NCBI RefSeq assembly: GCF_002583555.1
Contig: NZ_BEGX01000137.1
Span: forward strand, 1-64,000
Source: Pseudonocardia sp. N23
Lineage (GTDB): Bacteria > Actinomycetota > Actinomycetes > Mycobacteriales > Pseudonocardiaceae
Length of the DNA stretch: 64,000 nt
Direction of reading: 5' to 3'
Positions 25,519 through 33,864 of the stretch are shown here, piece after piece. How positions within the stretch are numbered: position 1 is the stretch's first letter; each line of letters starts with the position of its first letter. A program made the translations under genes and the position numbers. The notes beneath the pieces were generated by a model that saw nothing but the letters and a program-made list of their open reading frames with translations, did no database searches and was not told the origin of the DNA.

Positions 25519-27899
25519 GAGTTCTCCTTCGATGCCGTCGCGACGTCGATCGCGTCGAGGAGTCGCGGCGGGCTCACCGGGAGCCGGGCGAGGTGCAGCG
25601 TGAGGTCGGGAAGGGCGTCCTCGATGGCCGCGGTGATCGCGGAGGCGGCGCCGATGGTTCCCGCCTCGCCCATGCCCTTGAATCCGCCGGGGATGTGGTC
25701 GGCGGTCGTGGTCATGTGCAGCGTCTCGAAGCGCGGGATCTCGGTGGCGGTCGGGATGAGGTAGTCCATGAAGGTCGTGGTCAGCGGCTGGCCTTCGGGG
25801 CTGTAGACGATCTCCTCGTACAGCGCTCCGCCGATGCCCTGGGTGGCGCCCCCGTGGAGCTGGCCGTCGACGATCATCGGGTTGATGACCGTTCCACAGT
25901 CGTGCACGAGCAGGTAGTCGAGGACGTCGACGCGCCCGGTCTCGCGGTCGACCTCGACCAGGACCGCGGTCGTGCCGTAGGAGAAGGCCACGTTGTCCGG
26001 GTCGAGCACGTCGCGTTCCTCGAGCGTCGGGTCCTCGCCGTCGGGAAGCTTGCCGTCGAGGCGCCGGTAGGCGGCGTCCCCGATGTCGCGCATGGTGATC
26101 GACGGCCCGCCGGGGGCGCCCTTGACCGAGATGACGCCGTCGGCGATCTCGAGATCGTCGGGTGAGGCCTCCAGTACGTGCCCCGCGATGCGCAGGACCT
26201 TGTCCCGCAGACGGGTGCTCGCACGCAGCAGTGCTCCGCCTCCCAGGGCCGCCCCGCGACTGGCGCCGGTGCCGTAACCGGTGAACGGGTTCGTCTGGGT
26301 GTCGCCGTGCAGGACCGTGACCGAGTCGAGCGGGACGCCGAGTGTGTGCGCGGCGACCTGGGCCAGCGCGGTCTCGATGCCCTGCCCCATGGCGCTCAGC
26401 CCGGTCCGCACGGTCACGCCACCGGCCGAGTCGATCCGGACAACCTCCTCGTCGAACGACGAGTGCTGGAGGCCGGCCTGGTTCATGATCTTGCTGGGTC
26501 CGAGGGCGCTGATCTCGATGTGGAACGAGTACCCGACCCCCAGCGCGCGTCCCTCGTTCGACGCCGCGTCGCAGCGCTTCCGCCAGCCACGCTCGGCGAC
26601 GGCGTTCTCGGCCATGTCGAGACAGTCCGCGTAGTTGCCGCTGTCGTAGTAGAAGACCTGGCTCGGGTAGGGGAACTTGTCGGCGGGGATGAGATTGCGG
26701 CGGCGGACGTCGTTCGCGGGCAGGCCGAGTTCGTGCGCCAGCTTCTCGATGATGCGTTCGTGGGCGAAGTTGGCCTTGGGCTGTCCCCAACCGCGGTACG
26801 AGCCGTAGGGGGATCGGTTGGTCACGACGCCGACCACGGTCGCCTCGACGTTGGGGATGTCGTAGGGCCCTGCCATCAGCGCCATCGACAGCCAGCACGG
26901 ACCGATGCCGACCGTGGCGAGCTGCCCACCGAGGACGGCCCACACCGTGCCGCGCATGCCGGTGATCGTGCCGTCGGCCTTGGCCGCGACCGACACCTCG
27001 ATGCGCTGCTCGCGGGAGTGGGCGTTCGCGACGAAGCTCTCGAGGCGGTCCTCGATGATCTTCACGGGTCGTCCGGTGCGCTTGGACAGCAGCGCTGCGA
27101 GGACCTCCTCGGCGTAGAAGTCGAACTTGTTGCCGAAGCCGCCGCCGACGTGCGGTGTGCGCACCCGGATGTGGTCGACGGGCAGGCCGAGCACCTCGCC
27201 GAGCAGGTCTCGGGTGAGGTTGGGCGACTGCGTCGACATCCAGCACTCGAGGTGGTCGGTGAACGGATCCCAGGACATGACGGCGCCGCGGGTCTCGAGC
27301 GGCGCCCCCATCTGCCGGCCGTAGGTGAGGGTCTCGGTGACGACGACGTCGGCCTCGGCGAAGGCGGTGGCGGCGTCCCCCTTCGGGATGGTCTGCCGGC
27401 AGCTGACGTTGTCCGGCCAGTCCTCGTAGAGCAGCGGAGCGTCCGCGGCGAGGGCGTCGTCGAGTGTGACCACGGGATCGAGGACCTCGTACTCGACCTC
27501 GATGTGTCCGAGCGCGTCCTCTGCGACGTAGCGATCGGTGGCGGCGACGACCGCGACGGGCTGTCCGACGTAGCGGACCTTGTCGACGGCGAGGGCGTAC
27601 TGGTCGGTCATCCGCTGGTCGGGGATCATCCGCCAGACGACCGGTTGCGGGGTGGCGCACGCGTCGCGCACCTCGTGGCCGGTCAGGACGGCGAAGACGC
27701 CCGGGACGGTGAGCGCCGCACTGATGTCGATGCTGCTGATGCGGGCATGGGGATGCGGGCTGCGCAGGACGGCCGCCTCGAGCATCCCGGGGAGTACGAC
27801 GTCGTCGACGAACTGGGCGCGACCGGTCAGCAGCCGTGGGTCCTCCTTGCGCCGCGTCCGTGCGCCGATGAGTCCTGGGGGTAGCTGTTGCGAAGTCAC
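25515..27899 (-). CDS. Molybdopterin-binding large subunit of a molybdenum hydroxylase
   Basis: This 794-residue large subunit belongs to the xanthine dehydrogenase/aldehyde oxidase/CoxL family and hydroxylates a substrate carbon with water. The N-terminal GARTRRKEDPRLLTGRAQFVDD, the GGGFGNKFDFYAEE block and the C-terminal KGMGEAGTIGA with the catalytic glutamate are all present. The active-site loop reads SYRGWGQPKANF at about residue 365. True CO dehydrogenases have YRCSFR there, and common CoxL-like enzymes have YRGAGRPEA, so the substrate is not CO and the pocket is unusual. The start is a GTG at 27899. It diverges from the F420-linked operon with which it probably shares a pathway. Confidence 0.9.
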   Translation of the reverse strand: MTSQQLPPGLIGARTRRKEDPRLLTGRAQFVDDVVLPGMLEAAVLRSPHPHARISSIDISAALTVPGVFAVLTGHEVRDACATPQPVVWRMIPDQRMTDQYALAVDKVRYVGQPVAVVAATDRYVAEDALGHIEVEYEVLDPVVTLDDALAADAPLLYEDWPDNVSCRQTIPKGDAATAFAEADVVVTETLTYGRQMGAPLETRGAVMSWDPFTDHLECWMSTQSPNLTRDLLGEVLGLPVDHIRVRTPHVGGGFGNKFDFYAEEVLAALLSKRTGRPVKIIEDRLESFVANAHSREQRIEVSVAAKADGTITGMRGTVWAVLGGQLATVGIGPCWLSMALMAGPYDIPNVEATVVGVVTNRSPYGSYRGWGQPKANFAHERIIEKLAHELGLPANDVRRRNLIPADKFPYPSQVFYYDSGNYADCLDMAENAVAERGWRKRCDAASNEGRALGVGYSFHIEISALGPSKIMNQAGLQHSSFDEEVVRIDSAGGVTVRTGLSAMGQGIETALAQVAAHTLGVPLDSVTVLHGDTQTNPFTGYGTGASRGAALGGGALLRASTRLRDKVLRIAGHVLEASPDDLEIADGVISVKGAPGGPSITMRDIGDAAYRRLDGKLPDGEDPTLEERDVLDPDNVAFSYGTTAVLVEVDRETGRVDVLDYLLVHDCGTVINPMIVDGQLHGGATQGIGGALYEEIVYSPEGQPLTTTFMDYLIPTATEIPRFETLHMTTTADHIPGGFKGMGEAGTIGAASAITAAIEDALPDLTLHLARLPVSPPRLLDAIDVATASKENS

Positions 27900-28206
27900 G
27901 ATCCGCCCTTCGGCAGTGGTGGTGGCGACGGCGCACGCAGCACCTCGCCGTGTGAACGCGCGCGGCGTCCGCTTCCGGGGGTGATGCGCCGGCTCGGTGA
28001 CCGATGCCTGTCAGCGTCGAGGCCGGTCGACCCGGCGTCCATTGACGGATCAGCCGAAGCCTGCGGCCCGACTTCGTCGCAAAGGCAATTGTCGGGGTGG
28101 GCGACCGCGCCGAGACTCGTCCACGACCGAGAGGGTCGCCGCCGCCCCGGTCCGCCGTCGACCGCGGTGTGTGCGATCGGCGCTCGTCGATTCCGGAGGA
28201 TTCCCC
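27900..28206. other. Divergent promoter region between the Mo-hydroxylase and F420 operons
   Basis: These 307 bp separate two divergent operons. I found no convincing coding sequence. An A/T-richer patch near 28075-28095 (around AAAGGCAATTG) could hold a promoter, and GGAGGA just before the ATG at 28207 is the ribosome site of the plus-strand operon. No clear palindrome for the PucR regulator was seen. Confidence 0.35.
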
Positions 28207-29196
28207 ATGAACGTGCCGATCCAAGTCGGAGTCTTCGTCGCGACGTCGACGCCGCCCGAGCGCATCCCCGTGCTCGCGGCCACCGCGGAGCGACTGGGCT
28301 ACGGCGAGGTGTGGGTCGCCGAGGACTACTTCTGCTACGGCGGCTTCACGGGCGCGGCCCTGGCTCTCGGGGCGACCGAACGGGTGTCGGTCGGTCTCGG
28401 CATCGCCGCGTCCGTGGCCAGGCACCCCGCAGTCACGGCGATGGAGATCGCCACGCTCGCGCGTGCCCATCCGGGCAGGTTCCTCCCCGGCATCGGCCAC
28501 GGGGTCCCGTTCTGGACCGACCAGATGGGTGTGACGGCGAAGTCACCGCTGACCGCCTTGCGCGAATGCGTGAACAGCGTGCGCACGTTGCTGGCCGGGG
28601 AGACGGTCGACATGCAGGGCAAGCAGTTCACCTTCAGGTCGGTCACCGCGACGCACCCTGTCGACGGTCATGTCCCGATCCTCACCGGCGTGCTCGGTCC
28701 CAAGTCCCTGCGGCTGTCCGGTGCGATCGCCGACGGCACGGTGATGAGTGTCCTGGCCGGCACCAGGTACCTCGAGGAGGCCTCGCGTCACATCCGTGAC
28801 GGAATGGCCGAGTCGGGCCGCAGCGAGCACCTCGTCCCGACGTTCGCGCTGTTCAGCGTGGCGAAGGACAGCAGACAGGCCCGTGCGGCGGTCCGGCCGG
28901 CGTTGGCCGGCTACATCGCCGCGGTCGGCGCGCACAATCCGCTGACCGGCGCCTTCGGCTATGGCGACCAGATCGCGGAGCTGCTGCAGGGAAGCCCGGA
29001 GACGTTGGCGGACAAGCTCCCCGAGGAGTTCATCGACACCCTCGCGGTGGCCGGGGACCCCGACGAGGTCGCCGCCCGCATCAGTGCGCTGCGCGCGGCC
29101 GGCGCGACGAGCGTGGTGCTGTCCCCGGTCAACGCCGACACCGCGCTCGACGAGATCGAGCTCGCCGCGTCCGCCGTCCTGCCGCAGCTCTCGTGA
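28207..29196 (+). CDS. F420-dependent LLM-class oxidoreductase (luciferase-like)
   Basis: The 329-residue TIM-barrel protein belongs to the luciferase-like monooxygenase superfamily, the branch that commonly uses coenzyme F420 (5,10-methylene-tetrahydromethanopterin reductase-like). Signs are VGVFVATSTPPERIPVLAATAERLGYGEVWV at the start of the barrel, GLGIAASVARHPAVTAME, and FLPGIGHGVPFW. The start ATG follows GGAGGATTCCCC. The next gene encodes an F420-reducing dehydrogenase and overlaps it by 4 nt, which supports F420 rather than FMN as cofactor. It would reduce or oxygenate a pathway intermediate; the substrate is unknown. Confidence 0.8.
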   Translation: MNVPIQVGVFVATSTPPERIPVLAATAERLGYGEVWVAEDYFCYGGFTGAALALGATERVSVGLGIAASVARHPAVTAMEIATLARAHPGRFLPGIGHGVPFWTDQMGVTAKSPLTALRECVNSVRTLLAGETVDMQGKQFTFRSVTATHPVDGHVPILTGVLGPKSLRLSGAIADGTVMSVLAGTRYLEEASRHIRDGMAESGRSEHLVPTFALFSVAKDSRQARAAVRPALAGYIAAVGAHNPLTGAFGYGDQIAELLQGSPETLADKLPEEFIDTLAVAGDPDEVAARISALRAAGATSVVLSPVNADTALDEIELAASAVLPQLS

Positions 29197-30206
29197 GCCT
29201 GACGATCGGCTACAAGGCCTCGGCCGAGCAGTTCGGCCCACGGGACCTCGTGGAGTACGCGGTGCGGGCAGAGGAGCTCGGACTCGACTCGGTGTGGGTG
29301 TCGGACCATTTCCTGCCGTGGCGACACGAGGGCGGACATGCCCCGTCCGCCCTCACATGGATGGCGGCGGTCGGCGAGCGCACCCGGAGGGTCCGCATCG
29401 GGACCTCGGTGACCACCCCGACGTTCCGCTACAACCCGGCGGTCATGGCTCAGACGTTCGGCACCCTGGCGCTGCTCTACGACAACCGGATCGTCCTCGG
29501 GGCGGGTACCGGTGAGGCGCTCAACGAGATCGCGGTGTCGGGTATGGAGTGGCCGGAGTTCAAGGAGCGCTTCGCCCGCCTCCGCGAGTCCGTCCGGTTG
29601 ATGCGGATGCTGTGGGCCGAGACGAACGTCGACTTCGAGGGCGACTACTACCGCCTCGTCAACGCGTCGATCTACGACCGTCCCGATGTCCCCGTGCCGG
29701 TCTACATCGCCGCGGGCGGCCCGTTGGTCGCACGCTACGCGGGCCGCGAGGCCGACGGGATCATCTGCACCTCGGGCAAGGGGATGGACCTCTACACCGA
29801 CAAGCTCATGCCCGCGGTGACCGAGGGGGCCGCGAAGGAGTCCCGCGACCCGGCGGCGATCGATCGCATGATCGAGGTCAAGTTCTCCTACGACCGCGAC
29901 CCCCGCGTCGCGCTCGAGAACTGTCGCTTCTGGGCGCCGCTGTCGCTGAGCGCCGAGCAGAAGCACACGGTCGACTCGGCCGAGGAGATGGAGCGCCTCG
30001 CCGACGAGCTCCCGATCGAACAGGTCGCCCGGCGATGGATCGTCGCCTCCGACCCGGACGAGGCCGTCGCTCAGATCAAGCCCTATCTCGATGCGGGTCT
30101 CGACCATCTCGTCTTCCACGGCCCCGGCCACGACCAGGAGCGCTTCCTCACCCAGTTCGCCGACGACGTGCTGCCGCGGTTGCGCGCGCACGGTGACCAG
30201 ACCTGA
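29193..30206 (+). CDS. fgd: F420-dependent glucose-6-phosphate dehydrogenase-like enzyme
   Basis: The 337-residue protein is strikingly similar to mycobacterial Fgd1, which oxidises glucose 6-phosphate and reduces F420. The active-site His and Trp are kept in VSDHFLPWRH (H39, W43), and the glutamate in GTGEALNEIA. The three phosphate-binding residues of Fgd1 are also kept: Lys in TSGKG, Lys in SAEQKH and Arg in ARRWIVASDPDEA. This supports true sugar-phosphate activity. The GTG start overlaps the preceding oxidoreductase gene by 4 nt, so F420H2 production and use are translationally coupled. Other F420-dependent sugar dehydrogenases share the fold, but the phosphate ligands argue for Fgd. Confidence 0.85.
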   Translation: MSLTIGYKASAEQFGPRDLVEYAVRAEELGLDSVWVSDHFLPWRHEGGHAPSALTWMAAVGERTRRVRIGTSVTTPTFRYNPAVMAQTFGTLALLYDNRIVLGAGTGEALNEIAVSGMEWPEFKERFARLRESVRLMRMLWAETNVDFEGDYYRLVNASIYDRPDVPVPVYIAAGGPLVARYAGREADGIICTSGKGMDLYTDKLMPAVTEGAAKESRDPAAIDRMIEVKFSYDRDPRVALENCRFWAPLSLSAEQKHTVDSAEEMERLADELPIEQVARRWIVASDPDEAVAQIKPYLDAGLDHLVFHGPGHDQERFLTQFADDVLPRLRAHGDQT

Positions 30207-30276
30207 ACGGCGACACCCGCCGCCTCGGGGCGACCGGCGCCCCTCCGAACGGCACGACACCCAACAGGGAGACAAC

Positions 30277-30750
30277 GTGAGCGACAAGATCAACGACCCG
30301 GACGACGTCAAGGCGATCCTCGCGGTCCACCACTCCTGGCTGGAGTCGAACAACGACCTCGTCGAGGAGAAGATGTACCCGAACTTCGCGAACCCGGGCT
30401 ATCTGCAGTTCAACCTCAACGGGCACCAGTACGACAGTGTCGACGAGAAGGTGAAGCTCTGGGAGGGCCTGCACGAGATCGGCTTCAACCTCTCCGACAT
30501 GAAGATCGTCGAGGAGCCCAAGGTCCACGCCGAGGGCGACCTGGCCTACCTCACCACCTACTGGAGCGCGCAGGTCTCCGGCGACAAGGGGACCGGCGTT
30601 CTCGAGCCCGATCCCGAGCCCCTGGTCTTCCGCGTGACCGAGGTCTACCGGCGCGACGACGGGAGGGGCAACCCGGTGTGGAAGATCTGGCACTTCCACG
30701 CCTCTCCGATCGCCGCTCCGGACACCCCGCGCTTCCCGCAGGACGCCTGA
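30277..30750 (+). CDS. SnoaL-like/NTF2-fold protein
   Basis: This 157-residue protein has the cone-shaped NTF2/SnoaL-like pattern: an N-terminal helix (VKAILAVHHSWLESNNDLVEE), then beta strands ending with TEVYRRDDGRGNPVWKIWHFHASP. Such proteins act as isomerases, hydratases or ligand-binding partners. It is the third gene of the F420 operon, 70 nt after fgd, and starts at a GTG at 30277 after AGGGAGA. The catalytic residues cannot be assigned. Confidence 0.7.
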   Translation: MSDKINDPDDVKAILAVHHSWLESNNDLVEEKMYPNFANPGYLQFNLNGHQYDSVDEKVKLWEGLHEIGFNLSDMKIVEEPKVHAEGDLAYLTTYWSAQVSGDKGTGVLEPDPEPLVFRVTEVYRRDDGRGNPVWKIWHFHASPIAAPDTPRFPQDA

Positions 30751-30839
30751 GCGCGATCACCGCCGGTCGGGCCGCGCAGGCCCCGGGGCCGCCGGTGAGG
30801 AACCACTGAGCAGGACCGTCGAGTCGGGGAGAAGCAGCA

Positions 30840-31679
30840 ATGGTGCACAGCGAACGTCACACCACACGGGGCAGCGCCGGCGAGCTGTCCTATCTGGAGT
30901 GGCAGGGCCCGGCGGAGGCGCCGCCGATCCTGTACCTGCACCCGGTCAACACCGCCGCCGCTGTGTGGACCGCCGTCGCCGAGCGCCTCGACGGCATCCG
31001 GCCCGCGTTCGCCGTGGACTACCGGGCACACGGCGGGTCGGAGGCCGCAGGCCCCTACCTCCCGGCCGACTACGCCGCCGACGCGCTCGCGGTCCTCGAT
31101 GCCCGCGGTGTCGACAAGGCGCACGTGGTGTGCGGTTCGATCGGCGGTGCGGTCGCCACGGAGCTGGCTGCCGCATCACCGGACCGGGTGGCGAGCATCG
31201 TCGCGTTCGGAGCGACGTTGCGGGTCGGCTGGGACGAGCCGGCCCTCGACGCCACCGAGCACGACCTCCGCGCGCTCGGCGTCCGGGAATGGTTCGTCCG
31301 TCACGGTGCCGGAATCCTCGGCCCGGCCGGCCGGCCGGAGGCCGCGCGGGAGCTCGTGGAGCTCGCGTCGGGAGGCCGCGACGGCGACCGTGACGTGGAC
31401 ACCGTCGTCGAGGTGCTGCGGACGACCTTCGGACTCGCCGACTCCCGTCCGGCGGGTGAGGCAGTGGCCCGCCGGGTCGCCCGACCTCCTGCACGCGTGT
31501 TCGTCGGCACCCACGACCCGACCTGCCCGGTGGAGATGGCCGCCGAGCTGGCGGGCATCCTCGGCGGCGACCTGCACACGATGACCGACATCGGCCACCT
31601 GCCGATGCTCGAGGACCCCGTGGCCACCGCGGCGGCCGTCGCGCACTTCCACGCAGGGCTCGTCGAGGGTGTCCGATGA
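30840..31679 (+). CDS. Alpha/beta hydrolase
   Basis: The 279-residue alpha/beta-hydrolase fold enzyme has the oxyanion strand ILYLHPVNTA (HP in place of the usual HG). The nucleophile elbow CGSIGG is at about residue 100, the acid in GTHDPTCP near 222 and the catalytic His in IGHLPMLEDP near 251. It resembles hydrolases of the lactonase/3-oxoadipate enol-lactonase kind and could open a ring or cleave an ester in the pathway. Its stop overlaps the ATG of the next gene. Confidence 0.78.
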   Translation: MVHSERHTTRGSAGELSYLEWQGPAEAPPILYLHPVNTAAAVWTAVAERLDGIRPAFAVDYRAHGGSEAAGPYLPADYAADALAVLDARGVDKAHVVCGSIGGAVATELAAASPDRVASIVAFGATLRVGWDEPALDATEHDLRALGVREWFVRHGAGILGPAGRPEAARELVELASGGRDGDRDVDTVVEVLRTTFGLADSRPAGEAVARRVARPPARVFVGTHDPTCPVEMAAELAGILGGDLHTMTDIGHLPMLEDPVATAAAVAHFHAGLVEGVR

Positions 31680-32590
31680 CGTACTCGATCGTCGCCCGCG
31701 ACGACGCGACCGGGCAGCTCGCGGTGGCGTGCGAGTCCCATTTCTTCGCGCCCGGAGCGGGTGTGACCTGGGCACGGCCGGGTGTCGGGGCGATCGCGAC
31801 GCAGGCATTCGTCGACGGCAGGTACGGCGGCAGGGGCATGGAGCTGCTCGACGGCGGAGCCACCGCAGCCGAGGTCCTCGAACGTCTCCGTGCCGACGAC
31901 CCACATCCGCAGGTCCGTCAGGTCGGGCTGGTGGGCGCCGTCGGGGACGCGGCGACCTGGACGGGTGACTCGTGCATCGGAGTCTCCGGCGGCCTGGTCC
32001 ACGGACCGGTCGCGGTGCAGGGCAACATGCTCGACAACGACGACGTCCTGCCCGCGATGCTCGAGTCCTACATCCGCAGCCCGGGCGACCTCGCAGAACG
32101 CGTCATGAGCTCCCTGGAGGCGGCCGAGCTCGCCGGCGGCGACATCCGTGGACGCCAGGGCGCCGCGCTGCTCGTCGTCGGCGGCGAACGCGTCGACGAC
32201 CCGTGGAACCACAAGCCCGTCGACCTGCGGGTGGAGGACCATCCCGACCCGGTCCGCGAGCTACGGCGGCTGCTGCGCTGTCGCCGCGCGTTCGACGCTG
32301 TCTCCGGGACGATGTTCGCGCCGGGGCTGATGGTCGGCCCCTTCCACGAACCCCGGCCCGGTGATCTCGACCGCGCCCTCGACGGTCTCGCCGCCGCAGC
32401 GGAGGTGCTGGCCGGCAACCCCGAGGCCGAGTTCTGGCGAGGAGTCCTCCTCGCGCGATCGGGCGACCTCGTGGGTGCGCGGGAGCAGCTCGCCGCACCT
32501 CTCGCCGCGAACCCTCGGCTGGTCACCTTCCTCGGCCGCCTCGTTGCCGCCGGCTTCCTCGACCGGCACGACGTGGAGGAACTCCGATGA
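31676..32590 (+). CDS. DUF1028-domain protein (Ntn-hydrolase-like)
   Basis: The 304-residue protein begins MTYSIVARDDATGQLAVACES, the hallmark of DUF1028, an Ntn-hydrolase-like family often found beside peptidases and amidohydrolases. The domain spans about residues 1-205, with SHFFAPGAGVTWARPGVGAI and VQGNMLDNDDVLPAM. About 90 C-terminal residues form helical hairpins like TPR units, probably a lid or interaction domain. It overlaps the hydrolase and the M20 gene by 4 nt each. The family has no firmly established reaction. Confidence 0.78.
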   Translation: MTYSIVARDDATGQLAVACESHFFAPGAGVTWARPGVGAIATQAFVDGRYGGRGMELLDGGATAAEVLERLRADDPHPQVRQVGLVGAVGDAATWTGDSCIGVSGGLVHGPVAVQGNMLDNDDVLPAMLESYIRSPGDLAERVMSSLEAAELAGGDIRGRQGAALLVVGGERVDDPWNHKPVDLRVEDHPDPVRELRRLLRCRRAFDAVSGTMFAPGLMVGPFHEPRPGDLDRALDGLAAAAEVLAGNPEAEFWRGVLLARSGDLVGAREQLAAPLAANPRLVTFLGRLVAAGFLDRHDVEELR

Positions 32591-33843
32591 GGCCACTCGC
32601 CCGTGAGATCCGTGCGGCGGTGGACGTCGACGTCGTCGTGTCGCTCACCCGCGACCTCGTCCGCCTCCGGTCCGAGAACCCACCCGGCCACGAGAGCGAC
32701 GTCATCGCCTATCTCCGGGATCTCTTCAGGACGATCGGCCTCGGTGACGGCCGGATCATCGAGCCGGCGCCGGGCCGGCAGAGCCTGCTGGTCGCCACCG
32801 GGGACGGCGCCGTCAGCGGCAAGCCGGTACTGCTGGTGAACGGGCACGTCGACACCGTCCCCGTCCGGCCCGACGGGTGGCGCCACGACCCGTTCGGCGG
32901 CGAGGTCCACGACGGACGGCTCTACGGCCGCGGCTCCGCCGACATGAAGGGCGGGATCGCCGGCGCGATCACCGCGCTGCAGGTGTGCCGGTCGCTCGGG
33001 CTGGAGCTGCCGTGTGAGGTCGCGTTCCATCTTGTCGCCGACGAGGAGCTCGGCGGTGCGCACGGCACCGCGGTCCTGCTCGAGAAGGGCCTCATCGCCG
33101 CTGACGCCTGCCTCGACCCCGAACCGACCGGACTGCAGCTGTGCCTGGCAGAACGCGGACTCATGTTCGCCCGCGTCACCACTCGCGGCGTCCCCGCGCA
33201 CGGCAGTGAACCCTCCAAGGGACGCAGCGCCATCATCACCGCAGCCGCGATCGCCCAGGTGCTGCACGACAACGAGTTCCCGCAGACGCCCCACCCGCTG
33301 CTCGGCACCACCACCTGCAACGTCGGCGTCATCCGCGGAGGCAGTGGCCCGAACGTCGTCCCCGAGGAGTGCGAGCTGCAGATCGACCGGCGCGTGCTGC
33401 CCGGTGACACGCAGCAGAGCGTCGTGCGGGGAGTGGTCGATCGGATCGCCTCGCTCGGCCTGTCCCGGGGGACGGACTACGAGCTGGTGGTCGACATGTT
33501 CTGCGAGCCGTCCGAGATCGACGCCGGTCACCCGTTCGTCGGTACAGTCGCCGACTCCTACCGGGCGATGACCGGAAGGCTCCCGGGCATCACCGGTCTC
33601 CCGTTCACCACCGACGCCCGCTTCATGCGCAACCAGCTCGGCATTCCCGCCGTCGTGTTCGGGCCGGGGAAGCTCGACGTGGCGCACACCGTCGACGAGT
33701 ACGTCGACGTGGACTCCCTGGTGACAGCCGTGTCGGTCTACGCTCACATCTTCGCCGGCTTCACAGGGACGCAACGACTGCGGGACGTCCCGTCACATTC
33801 TTCCATCGACACTGGCGTCGACGGGGCGCAGAGCATGACCTGA
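32587..33843 (+). CDS. M20-family metallohydrolase (ArgE/DapE/carboxypeptidase G2-like)
   Basis: This 418-residue zinc amidohydrolase of the M20 family has the first metal ligand and Asp in VNGHVDTVPV. The bridging Asp lies in YGRGSADMKGG, the general base in ADEELGGAHGT and further ligands in CLDPEPT and near the C-terminal VAHTVDEYVD. It would remove an acyl or carbamoyl group from an amino or heterocyclic nitrogen. The ATG overlaps the DUF1028 stop by 4 nt. Together with the hydrolase and Mo-hydroxylase it points to breakdown of an amide- or lactam-containing compound. Confidence 0.87.
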   Translation: MRPLAREIRAAVDVDVVVSLTRDLVRLRSENPPGHESDVIAYLRDLFRTIGLGDGRIIEPAPGRQSLLVATGDGAVSGKPVLLVNGHVDTVPVRPDGWRHDPFGGEVHDGRLYGRGSADMKGGIAGAITALQVCRSLGLELPCEVAFHLVADEELGGAHGTAVLLEKGLIAADACLDPEPTGLQLCLAERGLMFARVTTRGVPAHGSEPSKGRSAIITAAAIAQVLHDNEFPQTPHPLLGTTTCNVGVIRGGSGPNVVPEECELQIDRRVLPGDTQQSVVRGVVDRIASLGLSRGTDYELVVDMFCEPSEIDAGHPFVGTVADSYRAMTGRLPGITGLPFTTDARFMRNQLGIPAVVFGPGKLDVAHTVDEYVDVDSLVTAVSVYAHIFAGFTGTQRLRDVPSHSSIDTGVDGAQSMT

Positions 33844-33864
33844 GCGCGACGGAGGGAGAACCGT

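Noticed and set aside
25515..27899. Aerobic CO dehydrogenase
   Set aside because: The diagnostic YRCSFR loop is absent and replaced by SYRGWGQPKANF.
24637..28500. A 1287-codon minus-strand open frame
   Set aside because: Only its last 293 codons are the FAD subunit. The rest overlaps the Mo-hydroxylase large subunit in another frame and is Arg/Gly-rich low-complexity sequence.
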